DNA of 64,000 nt, from assembly GCF_014764715.1 (NCBI RefSeq), contig NZ_JACXXE010000003.1:372001-436000 (forward strand). The letters run 5' to 3'. Below are positions 15,751-24,176 of this stretch, in pieces. A program made the position numbers and the translations under genes. A model generated the notes under the pieces. It did not search any database and had not been told where the DNA came from. It saw only the letters and a list, made by a program, of their open reading frames with translations. This DNA comes from Bacillus crepusculi (lineage in GTDB: Bacteria; Bacillota; Bacilli; Bacillales; Bacillaceae). Each line of letters opens with the position of its first letter. Position 1 is the stretch's first letter.

Positions 15751-16845
15751 ATGACAACAGAACCTTTAAAACAACTTGATATTTGGATTCACCCAAAAGA
15801 TCTTATTGAATTGAGAAAAGACATATGGAACGACGAACCTGTCGAGGCCATTCTGAAAACCGGCCAGACGAAATCACATATTTATGCTTCATACCGTGGA
15901 TCACACATTAGAAAGCTCAAAAAAAAGTCCTATCAAATTGAATATAGAAAACCAAAGCAAAGACAAGGCGAGGCCATCTTTCATTTAAATGCAGAATACA
16001 ATGACCCTTCTTTTATTCGAAACAGGCTGTCCTTTTATTTTTTCGAACAAATGGGGGTGCTAAGCCCTGCCGCCTCTCACGTATTCCTGACCATAAATGG
16101 AAGGAAAGAAGGCATTTATTTAAAATTAGAATCCGTCGATGAGCTCTTTCTTCAAAAACGGCAGCTATCAGCAGGCGGTATTTATTATGCAGTAGATGAC
16201 GATGCTAATTTCTCCCTTTTGAGTTCATTTGATAAAAAGCCTAAAAAACATCTTCTTCTCGGATACGAGAAAAAAATGGGTACATCAAGACATGACGAGC
16301 AACTGAGCGAATTTATTTATTTTCTCAACACAGCACGAGACGACACATTTGCAGAAAAAATTGAACAATACCTTGATGTGACACAATATTTCCGCTGGCT
16401 CATCGGTGTGGTGTGCACCCAAAATTTTGATGGTTTTGTTCATAACTACGCACTATATGTGAATGAACAAGGGAGGTTTCAAGTGCTTCCTTGGGATTAT
16501 GATGCGACATGGGGCCGTGACATTCATGGAGAAGAAATGGCGTTTGATTACATCCCGGTAAGCGGATTTAATACATTAACCGCTAGATTACTAGATATTC
16601 CTTCGTTTAAGAGAGACTATTATGATCTTTTTCAGCATGTGCTAAATACACATTTTTCACAGGAACGTCTCTGCCCAATCATCGAGAAATGGCATGGCTC
16701 TATTGAGCAACGAATCGGGGACGATCCATATACGAAGGATCGACAGGAAATACTGCAATCAGAGCGAGAATTAATCCGTGGGTATATCAACAAAAGACGA
16801 CGTTATTTACAGGCTGAGATTAGAAAAGAGACATTTGAAACGTAA
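15751..16845 (+). CDS. CotH-family spore coat protein kinase
   Basis: 364 residues of the CotH family, atypical protein kinases that phosphorylate coat proteins such as CotG and CotB in the mother cell. The characteristic regions are YRGSHIRKLKKKSYQIEYRK near residues 50-70, FIRNRLSFYFFEQMGVLSP, the central NFDGFVHNYALYVN and the catalytic-type PWDYDATWGRDIHG near residue 250. AGGAGG lies 11 nt before the ATG. Divergent from the CotG-like gene, so kinase and probable substrate are neighbours. It lies where B. subtilis has the CotH paralogue YisJ (recalled synteny), so it may be YisJ-like rather than CotH itself. Confidence 0.8.
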   Translation: MTTEPLKQLDIWIHPKDLIELRKDIWNDEPVEAILKTGQTKSHIYASYRGSHIRKLKKKSYQIEYRKPKQRQGEAIFHLNAEYNDPSFIRNRLSFYFFEQMGVLSPAASHVFLTINGRKEGIYLKLESVDELFLQKRQLSAGGIYYAVDDDANFSLLSSFDKKPKKHLLLGYEKKMGTSRHDEQLSEFIYFLNTARDDTFAEKIEQYLDVTQYFRWLIGVVCTQNFDGFVHNYALYVNEQGRFQVLPWDYDATWGRDIHGEEMAFDYIPVSGFNTLTARLLDIPSFKRDYYDLFQHVLNTHFSQERLCPIIEKWHGSIEQRIGDDPYTKDRQEILQSERELIRGYINKRRRYLQAEIRKETFET

Positions 16846-16967
16846 GCAAGATTACGAATTTTGTCACATTATTACTCATATTGACGAAACAGCTTTTTTT
16901 ATAGAAAAATAGGGTATACTAACCATATCCTGCTATTTGATAAAAAATGTGAGAGTTGGCGTCCGTT

Positions 16968-17129
16968 ATGATCAATTATGAAATTGAACAAAAAAGACTA
17001 CATTTAATTGAGACTGCAAAAAAATTCGGTATGAATGCTGAAGAAACCATCAGGTGCAGTCAAGAGCTCGACACACTCTTAAATAAAGGCATCAAATACA
17101 CCGCTATAGATTGCTCGAAAAAAGGGTAA
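16968..17129 (+). CDS. yisI: Spo0E-like aspartyl-phosphate phosphatase (YisI type)
   Basis: 53 residues, too short for most gene finders. It carries the Spo0E-family signature SQELD at residues 31-35 within two predicted helices. Such proteins dephosphorylate Spo0A~P and so delay sporulation. Position between the cotH-like gene and gerPA equals yisI in B. subtilis. The ribosome site is weak; a TTG four codons upstream is the only alternative in frame before a stop. It ends ...DCSKKG. Confidence 0.75.
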   Translation: MINYEIEQKRLHLIETAKKFGMNAEETIRCSQELDTLLNKGIKYTAIDCSKKG

Positions 17130-17174
17130 GCCATACACCAAAATCCTCTCATCAAAAGCTTTCAAAAAGACAAT

Positions 17175-17202
17175 CACACATTAAAAGACCCATCATAAGC
17201 TA
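17175..17202 (+). promoter_or_regulatory. candidate sigma-K promoter of the gerP operon
   Basis: CATAAGCTA at 17194-17202 matches the sigma-K -10 consensus CATANNNTA; CACA at 17175-17178 gives a -35 AC core 15 bp upstream. The gerP operon of B. subtilis is expressed late in the mother cell under sigma-K. The first start codon is 55 bp downstream. Confidence 0.55.
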
Positions 17203-17256
17203 TGGTGAAACGCCCAAAAACAAAGCGCCCTAATTTTATAAAGGATGTGCACCGCT

Positions 17257-17478
17257 ATGCCGGCTATTGTTGGAGCCTTTAAAGTAAATGCCGTCGGAAC
17301 GAGCGGAGTCGTTCATGTTGGAGACTGCATCACCATTTCTCCAAATAGTCAGGTTAAAACGTTTGCTGGCGCAGGCAGTTTTAACACTGGTGATCAATTA
17401 CGCATTAGCAACTATAAAAGTGTGACAAATACGTACGACAGTGATGTCATTGATCAACCGCTTGTTGGTAACTTGTAA
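17257..17478 (+). CDS. gerPA: spore germination protein GerPA
   Basis: 73 residues from [22 protein letters not shown] stands 9 nt before this ATG, so the ATG four codons earlier is rejected. The N-terminal strand pattern and [17 protein letters not shown] and the end DQPLVGNL place it with GerPA/GerPF, small inner-coat proteins needed for germinants to pass through the coat. First gene of gerPABCDEF. It is paralogous to gerPF at the other end of the operon. Confidence 0.9.
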   Translation: MPAIVGAFKVNAVGTSGVVHVGDCITISPNSQVKTFAGAGSFNTGDQLRISNYKSVTNTYDSDVIDQPLVGNL

Positions 17479-17492
17479 GGAGTGAGAATCCG

Positions 17493-17726
17493 TTGAACTT
17501 CTATATTAATCAAGCGATACAAATTAATTATTTACGTGTAGAGTCTGTGAGTAACTCATCTGTTCTGCAAATTGGGAGTGCTGGTTCAATCAAGGCGCTT
17601 TCCAACCTGTATAACACAGGCAGCTACGTAGAATCAGCACCTGCCGCAGCAGGCTCACAAGGAATTGAAGAATCTCAAGGCGCAAGCACAGCACCTTTTG
17701 TACCGCTTCAGTCACCAACATCTTAA
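17493..17726 (+). CDS. gerPB: spore germination protein GerPB
   Basis: 77 residues; TTG start with AAGGAG 10 nt upstream. N-terminus MNFYINQAIQINYLRVESVSNSSVLQIGSAG is typical of GerPB; the second half is Ala/Ser/Gln-rich and probably disordered. Contributes to coat permeability with the other GerP proteins. It lies 14 bp after gerPA. Confidence 0.88.
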   Translation: MNFYINQAIQINYLRVESVSNSSVLQIGSAGSIKALSNLYNTGSYVESAPAAAGSQGIEESQGASTAPFVPLQSPTS

Positions 17727-17756
17727 GTTCATCTGCAATCCCCGGAGGTGTATGAC

Positions 17757-18371
17757 ATGTATGACTATCAAGGCAACGCTTCGCAAATGTATGGCATCAT
17801 TCAAAAGCAAACACAACAAATCATGATGCTTGAAAAAAGGCTTAACGAGCTTCAGCAGGAAATACAAATGATCAAAGATAAACCGACGACGAATATTGAA
17901 CGGATTGATTATCAATTTGATCAACTGAAAATCGAGCGGCTGGAAGGTACATTGAATATCGGCCTCAATCCATCTGATCCAAACAGTGTTCAAAATTTTG
18001 AAGTGGGCCAAACAACAACCCCGGGAATTGGAATGATGCAGCAAGAAATGGCTGATCAATTTTTTAATCAAACACGCCAGCTTGTCGATGCATTCTTAAA
18101 TGAAGAAGCACCAGAACTTCTTGAAGAACTAGAGCAGCGATATGAAGGCTCTCTTGATGAAAGCAATAAACACCATATCATTGAGGACATTCGAAAACAA
18201 ATTGACAGCAGAATTAAATACTATGCGGGACAGCTGCCCCAACGGGAAGATATGACCCCGCTTCAGCGTTCAGAACAAATCGCTGAATATGTGAAACATG
18301 ATGTAAAACGGGCAATTGAGCATTTTTTAGCCCATATTCCAAATGAAACGAAAGGAGAGGAAAACGGATGA
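17757..18371 (+). CDS. gerPC: spore germination protein GerPC
   Basis: 204 residues. The ATG at 17757 is preferred because GGAGG lies 8 nt upstream; a GTG at 17748 overlaps that site. A coiled-coil stretch (about residues 10-40, KQTQQIMMLEKRLNELQQEIQ) is followed by an acidic helical domain. It is the largest GerP protein and is found in the same operon position across Bacillus. The stop overlaps the gerPD start (ATGA). Confidence 0.88.
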   Translation: MYDYQGNASQMYGIIQKQTQQIMMLEKRLNELQQEIQMIKDKPTTNIERIDYQFDQLKIERLEGTLNIGLNPSDPNSVQNFEVGQTTTPGIGMMQQEMADQFFNQTRQLVDAFLNEEAPELLEELEQRYEGSLDESNKHHIIEDIRKQIDSRIKYYAGQLPQREDMTPLQRSEQIAEYVKHDVKRAIEHFLAHIPNETKGEENG

Positions 18372-18544
18372 ATTTCACAGTTGTCAACCGCAACATCGAG
18401 ACCGGAAGCATTAAAGTAGTTGGGGTATCGTCCTCTTCCCTATTTATCATCGGGGACACAGACCATGTACAGTTATCCTCGATTTTCGATACACCGCCAG
18501 AATCTCTTATTATTGGCCCGTTTGTTCCTCTAGCCCCTCGATAA
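18368..18544 (+). CDS. gerPD: spore germination protein GerPD
   Basis: 58 residues, found by direct reading. MNFTVVNRNIETGSIKVVGV followed by SSSSLFIIGD and the end IIGPFVPLAP match GerPD. The start overlaps the gerPC stop by 4 bp and its TAA overlaps the gerPE ATG by one base, so the three are translationally coupled. AAAGGAGAGG precedes it. Confidence 0.88.
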   Translation: MNFTVVNRNIETGSIKVVGVSSSSLFIIGDTDHVQLSSIFDTPPESLIIGPFVPLAPR

Positions 18545-18975
18545 TGATAAAGCGCACATCTCAAGTGAAGTTCGCGAAGGTGAATTCTGTCGGGATTTCG
18601 AGTGTGGTTCAAATTGGTGATACACAGGAGCTATGCCCGAAGGTCAAGGTGTTAGCAGTTCAACGGACGGTTAGTTTGTTTTATGGCAATGAAGCAGAAA
18701 ATTTAGAAGCAAAAGAATTTGAAGTGTATTATGAGCCAATTCCATTAATGCTGCCAGAACGAAAAGTTAGAACGGCATTTTACCATGAAAAGCCTGTCAT
18801 TAAAGTTTCTTCGATACATGTAGAAGGGGTGTCATCCTCCTCTGTTTTGCAAATCGGCTCTACGTGTAGAATGGATGCCGTTGCGCGAGTGAAGCATATC
18901 AGGGAGTTATTTAGCAACGACGAAAGTCCGCCAAACTCACAAGTGGACCTACCTGCGCATATGATGGTGATATGA
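18544..18975 (+). CDS. gerPE: spore germination protein GerPE
   Basis: 143 residues. KVNSVGISSVVQIGDT near the N-terminus and a second copy, HVEGVSSSSVLQIGST, near residue 95 are the paired short repeats seen in GerPE. The first ATG overlaps the gerPD stop codon. Acts with the other GerP proteins in the spore inner coat. Confidence 0.85.
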   Translation: MIKRTSQVKFAKVNSVGISSVVQIGDTQELCPKVKVLAVQRTVSLFYGNEAENLEAKEFEVYYEPIPLMLPERKVRTAFYHEKPVIKVSSIHVEGVSSSSVLQIGSTCRMDAVARVKHIRELFSNDESPPNSQVDLPAHMMVI

Positions 18976-18997
18976 CTTCGAATAAAGGATGTCGATT

Positions 18998-19216
18998 ATG
19001 CCAGCAATTGTCGGACCCATTTACATTAACTCGATTTCTGGAGGCGTCGTAAACGTCGGTGACTCATTTTACCTTTCGCCTAAAAGTTCGTCAAAATCTG
19101 CTTTAGGCTCTGGAGCGGGGAATACCGGAGATTTCTTGATATTAAATAATGGCATTAGCGCCACCAACTATGTGGATCCTGACTTAAATGATCAGAATAT
19201 GGTAGGCAATGCATAA
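18998..19216 (+). CDS. gerPF: spore germination protein GerPF
   Basis: 72 residues from MPAIVGPIYINSISGGVVNVGDSFYLSP; AAAGG is 9 nt before this ATG, while an ATG at 18989 abuts it. Strong similarity to GerPA (MPAIVG, GAGNTGDF, DQNMVGNA). Last gene of the operon, followed by a strong terminator. Confidence 0.9.
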   Translation: MPAIVGPIYINSISGGVVNVGDSFYLSPKSSSKSALGSGAGNTGDFLILNNGISATNYVDPDLNDQNMVGNA

Positions 19217-19220
19217 AACG

Positions 19221-19259
19221 GCTCCTCTACACCCATTTCATTTAGAGGAGCGCTTTTTT
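19221..19259 (+). terminator. gerP operon terminator
   Basis: GCTCCTCTA (19221-19229) and TAGAGGAGC (19243-19251) form a perfect 9-bp stem followed by GCTTTTTT. Confidence 0.85.
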
Positions 19260-19263
19260 ATGC

Positions 19264-19563
19264 TTATTTCTTTCTGCGTTGTCTTGATTTTTTTGTTTTG
19301 ACCAGCTTGCTTGCCGGCTGTTTTCGAATCCATTTGATGTATGGAACAAGCTTTTCGTCTTGTCTTAGCGCATCAAGGGTGTTCAAACGTGCGGCAAGCT
19401 CCTGGTTTGTATAAAGAGCATGTACTTGTTTATGGCAAGGGATGCAAAGGAAGGCAGTCGGTAAAAATGCCCCACCTTCTTCTCTTGGCGTTAAATAATG
19501 TTCCGTGAGCAGGACATCTTGTCTTCCGCATAGCTCACATAATCCAATCGTTTGCTTTGCCAC
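19264..19563 (-). CDS. yisB: HNH-type zinc-finger protein YisB
   Basis: 99 residues; GTG start with GAGGTG 8 nt upstream. CELCGR and CIPCHKQVHAL provide two Cys-x-x-Cys pairs of an HNH-like fold, with TEHYLTPREEGG between; the C-terminus is strongly basic (KTKKSRQRRKK). Family members are small HNH nuclease-like proteins of unknown role. It follows sbcC by about 20 bp on the same strand as in B. subtilis, so it probably belongs to the addBA-sbcDC transcript. Confidence 0.8.
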   Translation of the reverse strand: MAKQTIGLCELCGRQDVLLTEHYLTPREEGGAFLPTAFLCIPCHKQVHALYTNQELAARLNTLDALRQDEKLVPYIKWIRKQPASKLVKTKKSRQRRKK

Positions 19564-19582
19564 CCTGTCATCACCTCAACAT

Positions 19583-22500
19583 TTACATTAATTCCATTGA
19601 TACCGTTGTCCCTTTCCCGCTTGGGTCTGCTGGGTGGACTATCAATTTCTTCGGCAGTCTCATCTTCAATTCTTCCACATGGCTGATCACACCAACTGCT
19701 AAATTTTGAGACTGTAGCTTCTCCAGGGCAGTAATCACCGTGTCAAGTAAATCTTGATCAAGTGTACCGAATCCTTCATCAAGGAAAAAGAATTGCAGCG
19801 GGAACTCACCTCTCAGCTGAATTTGTGCTGAAAGAGCAAGCGCAAGCGCAAGTGACGTCAGGAAGGTTTCTCCGCCGGATAAGCTAGACACCGGGCGTCT
19901 GACGCCTCCATTGGCATCATCACGCATCACAAAGCCGCCTTCTGAATCGACTTCAATCGCATACCTTTGTCTTGTCAAAATGCCAAGACGGGCTGATGCA
20001 TCACGGCTGACACTTTCTAACTGTTCTTCTGCTAAGAACTCAACAAACGTATTCCCTTTAAAAACGGTTTGTAGCTTATCAAGCCGATCAATTTCTTGCT
20101 GCAGTTCTGCCAAGCGTTCATGAATACTTGCAAAACGCTGATGATTTTCTTCAATCACTCGTAGGTGTTCATGTGCAGACCCGCTCATCACTGTCGCTTC
20201 TTCCAGTGCTTTTTCTGCCGCTTCTTTTCTTAATTGAATATCTGCCCACTGCTCTTCATCTAGCGACTCATCTTTCAGCAGTTCAGAAATTCGCTTTAAG
20301 TTTGCTGCACATTGTTTTCTTTTATCCTCAAATTCCTCAATTTTCTGTTTGACGGTCTGACGTTCTGCTTGATCCATAAAAGCAGCCTCAATCTCCTGCG
20401 GCTGATGAAAAGGAGAGGACTCTGTTTCTTTTTGCCATGCTGCTTCAGCTTCTTGTTTTCGCCGTTTAACCTCTAGGAGTTGACGCTCACTGCTTGAAAA
20501 ATGGCTTTGCGCCTCACTAAACAGCTCCTGCGCGTGCTTAAATTGCTGGTACGATTGCTGTTCTGTCTTATTTAGATGCGCAAGAGACTGTTCAACCTCA
20601 ATGAGTTCATCAGAAATAGAGGCAGCGTTTAATGGATATCTCCCTATATCTGTTTCATATTGATGAATGAGTTGCTGCTGACTTTCTAGCTGATGTGCTA
20701 GTTTATCAAGCTCCCTCTCTAGGTCGTATATGGTTGTTTGCAGCTGCTCTTTCGCTTGCTGTTTTTCTTCCAAAAACGAAATACTTTTCTCAATACGCTC
20801 TTTATAGCCTTCTGCTTGTTGGTCCTTTTCATCGATTTGCTTTTGCATCTCTTGCACCTGGCTCAATGTAAAGTGCGGGAAGGACTGCTCAAATTGAGTT
20901 ATTTGCTCTGAAAGATCAGATTGAAGCTCCTTGATCAGCACTTCTAAATCTTGGGTACGCTGCTGTTCAAATGTCAATTGATCTTCCATTTTGCTCATCT
21001 CTGCTGCTTGATCATGGGTTTCATCCATTAAACGAGCACGTTTACGTTCAACTTCTTGAATATCTTGTTTCATGCCTTTCCATTCTTGAATCAGATGATG
21101 CAAGGACTGCGGGTGTTGCACTGACTCTACTGCTGCAGCTACTTCCGCACCGGGGGCTTTTTGAGATAAAAAGGCGAACTGCTTCACTAATTGATTGGCA
21201 TGCGTTTCTAGCAGCTGCTTTGCTGCATACATATCTCTTGCATATTCCTCTGCTTGCTTGAGCTCTTTGTCTATTCTTTGAATGACTTCATCGATTTGAG
21301 CAACGGTTTCATCATGGTCATTGGTTACCGCTGCCTTTGGATCATGATGAATTGATCCACAAACTGGACATGGCTCACCATCTACTAGCTCTGCCGCTAA
21401 TTCTTTTCTCAATTCTGCTGCCCTTACAGCATCACGCTGTTTTAATTTTTCGCGCTTGTGATTTTGTTCTCTCTTACTCCATTCAGTAAGAGCTCGTTCA
21501 AATTCACATACATAAAAATAGAGTTGTTCAATTGCTTGAAACGACTGGTCTATTTTTTCATGATGGTCTTTTTGCTGTTTTTGAAGCTTTTCATATGCTT
21601 CTGCAGCCTGTGAGGATCGCTTTTTCAGCTCCCCAATCTTTTGTTCTTCCTTTTGAATGCTCTGCTTGATTCTTTGAACATTTTCACTTAAACGCAAAGC
21701 CTCTTGTACACTTTTTCGCTCTTTTACAGAGACTTGTAATGACTCCAGCTCGCGCTTTAGCTGTGTTTGTTTCGTCAGTGCACGCTCTAATAGTGATTGA
21801 AGATTCTCTGCTTCTGCTTTTTTGTGTATCAATTGCTGCGCTTTTTCATTTTTTTGCTGCTCGAGTGTCGTCTTTTCATGAAGGACCGCTTCTTTTTTTC
21901 GTTCAATTTCCTTTAATTGAATCAGCTGTTCTTTCTTTTGAAGCAGCGCTGGCTCAGTCTCTATTTTTTTCTGCCGGGCCCGTTCATACTCCTGCGTCCT
22001 TTGATCATAGATCGTTCGTTGATGAATTAGCTGTTTTTCTGCTTCCTGCTTCTCTTTTGACGCTTGAGAAAGCTGCTTTTCAGCCTTTGTTAATGCATCT
22101 GCATAGGGTTTTAATGTCTCTGCTTGCTCCGCGATGTTGAGTTGAGTTTTTTTCTCTTCCATGGCTGGAAGCAACAGGTTGAGCTTGTTTTTTTCCGTTT
22201 CATATGCCTCTTGTTCTTTTTGATACTGCCAAATCGTTTGCGCCTTTGTAAAAGCAGTTAACGCTTCGTCCCGCATCTGTTTTTTTTCATGAAAAATAGC
22301 CTTTGCCTGCTCAGCGGTTTTCTTCGCTTGTGCTAATGCCTCTGGGCCAGCTTCTCCTAAACCATTCAGTTCAGCCAGCAGTTCATTTTTCTGGCCATAC
22401 TGGTTCTGAGCGGTCGCCCGCAAACGCTTGACGAGCTGATCACCATATTTTTCTAGGTTAAACAAACGCTGAAGCATTTGGCGTCTGTCGGCTCCTTTCA

Positions 22501-22978
22501 AGGAAAGGAACTCTGCAAACTTCCCTTGTGGTAAGACAACCGCTCTCGTAAAATCATCAATTGTTAATCCAAGTAATTCTTCTATTTTACGATTGACCTC
22601 ACTCGCTTTATCTGCAAGAACTGTCTGCGTATCACTGATTTCAATCAGTCGACATAATGTCGTTCTGACTTTCATTTCATCTGCCCGTTTGAAAGCACGT
22701 TCGACTTTATAAGAAATGTGATGCTCCTTTTGCAAAGCGAACGTAAAGGAAACTGACAATTTTTCTTCAGCTTGGTTCAAAATACCGTGTGTATTATTTA
22801 ACGCACGTTCGACTTTGCCGTAGAGTGCAAGAGTCATGGCATCTAATATGGATGACTTTCCGCTTCCTGTCGGTCCAAAAATACCAAACACCCCTGCATC
22901 ACATAAAGAGCTAAAGTCAATGGTTTGTTCTTCTCTGAAGCTATGAAGTCCTTTAATGGTTAGCGTGATCGGCTTCAA
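19583..22978 (-). CDS. sbcC: exonuclease subunit SbcC
   Basis: 1131 residues, an SMC/Rad50-like ATPase that with SbcD cleaves hairpins and processes blocked DNA ends. N-terminal Walker A is FGPTGSGKSSILDAMTLALYG (residues about 33-53); long coiled coils flank a central zinc hook, PCPVCGS near residue 530; the C-terminal ABC signature is SSLSGGETFLTSLALALALS and Walker B FFLDEGFGTLD. Length equals B. subtilis SbcC (YirY). The start overlaps the sbcD stop by 4 bp. Confidence 0.95.
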   Translation of the reverse strand: MKPITLTIKGLHSFREEQTIDFSSLCDAGVFGIFGPTGSGKSSILDAMTLALYGKVERALNNTHGILNQAEEKLSVSFTFALQKEHHISYKVERAFKRADEMKVRTTLCRLIEISDTQTVLADKASEVNRKIEELLGLTIDDFTRAVVLPQGKFAEFLSLKGADRRQMLQRLFNLEKYGDQLVKRLRATAQNQYGQKNELLAELNGLGEAGPEALAQAKKTAEQAKAIFHEKKQMRDEALTAFTKAQTIWQYQKEQEAYETEKNKLNLLLPAMEEKKTQLNIAEQAETLKPYADALTKAEKQLSQASKEKQEAEKQLIHQRTIYDQRTQEYERARQKKIETEPALLQKKEQLIQLKEIERKKEAVLHEKTTLEQQKNEKAQQLIHKKAEAENLQSLLERALTKQTQLKRELESLQVSVKERKSVQEALRLSENVQRIKQSIQKEEQKIGELKKRSSQAAEAYEKLQKQQKDHHEKIDQSFQAIEQLYFYVCEFERALTEWSKREQNHKREKLKQRDAVRAAELRKELAAELVDGEPCPVCGSIHHDPKAAVTNDHDETVAQIDEVIQRIDKELKQAEEYARDMYAAKQLLETHANQLVKQFAFLSQKAPGAEVAAAVESVQHPQSLHHLIQEWKGMKQDIQEVERKRARLMDETHDQAAEMSKMEDQLTFEQQRTQDLEVLIKELQSDLSEQITQFEQSFPHFTLSQVQEMQKQIDEKDQQAEGYKERIEKSISFLEEKQQAKEQLQTTIYDLERELDKLAHQLESQQQLIHQYETDIGRYPLNAASISDELIEVEQSLAHLNKTEQQSYQQFKHAQELFSEAQSHFSSSERQLLEVKRRKQEAEAAWQKETESSPFHQPQEIEAAFMDQAERQTVKQKIEEFEDKRKQCAANLKRISELLKDESLDEEQWADIQLRKEAAEKALEEATVMSGSAHEHLRVIEENHQRFASIHERLAELQQEIDRLDKLQTVFKGNTFVEFLAEEQLESVSRDASARLGILTRQRYAIEVDSEGGFVMRDDANGGVRRPVSSLSGGETFLTSLALALALSAQIQLRGEFPLQFFFLDEGFGTLDQDLLDTVITALEKLQSQNLAVGVISHVEELKMRLPKKLIVHPADPSGKGTTVSMELM

Positions 22979-24150
22979 GTCGCTTCCTCCTCTTGCATTT
23001 CATTGGCAAGCTCTAAAAACAGCTTGACTGTTTTTTCATCAGGAAGACCGCCACCTGTCTGGCGTTCATAAAATTTAACGAACCGCTCTTCGATTGAGAG
23101 CTTTTGCACTTGTTTTTGTTCTTCTATTTTCTGCAATTCTTTAAATTTTGGTCTAATATGGACAAAACCACTATGCTGCTTTCGGAGCTGATGAATCTCT
23201 TCAATGGATAGCTGATCTGTTAAATGAATCTCTAAATCAATCCAGGCATGAAGATCACGTTTCTCATCTAGCCACTCGTGTACTTGACTCAGTCCCTCAG
23301 TCGCCTTCCACTTTACAAGTGGTTTGCCGCTTGATAAAAGCACTTCTTTCCAGCTGGCTTTTTCATTAGGCTTTGCATCTACAATCGTGACTGATTTGGC
23401 ATAGCCTGATTCTGAAAAGCTATAAGCAAGCGGTGATCCAGAATAGCGGGCAATCGTTTTGGCACGTTTGATTGTTTGCGGACGATGCAAATGACCAAGC
23501 GCGACATAACAAGCGGCTTCTGGCAGGCTTTCAGCCGCAACGGTATATGCACCTCCCACTTCAATCGGTCTTTCTGAATCTGTTTGACTTCCTCCAGCCA
23601 CATAAATATGACTTGTTGCGATATTGACCGTATCAGCTTGGAATTGAGCACTTAAATGTTGAAACGCTTGTTGTATTTTTAAATTGTAATGATCACGAAG
23701 CAGTTTCTCTTCAAATGTTTCAGACAGCACTTCGTTTAGCCTCGCTTCGGACGGATAAGCAAGTGCTGCAATCGATAGACGTTCACTTGCAGAAGGAACA
23801 TCAACGCGGATTATGTCATTTGTCGGATAGCCAATTAAATGAATCCCCTGATCATTTGTTAAAGGTGATGCGGCTGATAAGCGATCTGGATTATCATGGT
23901 TACCTGAGATGACCACAACCTGACGCTTTCCTTTATCAGATAAAGCAGACAAACTTTCATAAAAAAGCTGTTCTGCTCTAGCAGGCGGGTTCACTGTATC
24001 AAAGGCATCACCAGCCATCACAATGACATCAATTTGTTCGTCTTTGACGATTTGATACAGTTCATCTAAAAACTGAGCTTGTTCGTCAAGACGGCTTCGG
24101 CCTTCAAGGGTTTTCCCTAAATGCCAATCCGCTGTATGCAGAATCCTCAT
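22975..24150 (-). CDS. sbcD: exonuclease subunit SbcD
   Basis: 391 residues from MRILHTADWHLGK; AGAGG lies 8 nt upstream, whereas a GTG three codons earlier overlaps that site. It is an Mre11-type metallophosphoesterase: HTADWHLG (motif I), VMAGDAFD (II), ISGNHDNPDR (III), TSHIYVAGG and GHLHRPQ (IV, V) supply the two-metal site. Forms the SbcCD nuclease with the next gene. Lies downstream of addA on one probable operon. Confidence 0.95.
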   Translation of the reverse strand: MRILHTADWHLGKTLEGRSRLDEQAQFLDELYQIVKDEQIDVIVMAGDAFDTVNPPARAEQLFYESLSALSDKGKRQVVVISGNHDNPDRLSAASPLTNDQGIHLIGYPTNDIIRVDVPSASERLSIAALAYPSEARLNEVLSETFEEKLLRDHYNLKIQQAFQHLSAQFQADTVNIATSHIYVAGGSQTDSERPIEVGGAYTVAAESLPEAACYVALGHLHRPQTIKRAKTIARYSGSPLAYSFSESGYAKSVTIVDAKPNEKASWKEVLLSSGKPLVKWKATEGLSQVHEWLDEKRDLHAWIDLEIHLTDQLSIEEIHQLRKQHSGFVHIRPKFKELQKIEEQKQVQKLSIEERFVKFYERQTGGGLPDEKTVKLFLELANEMQEEEAT

Positions 24151-24176
24151 AGGATTCACCTCTCATTCCGATACAT

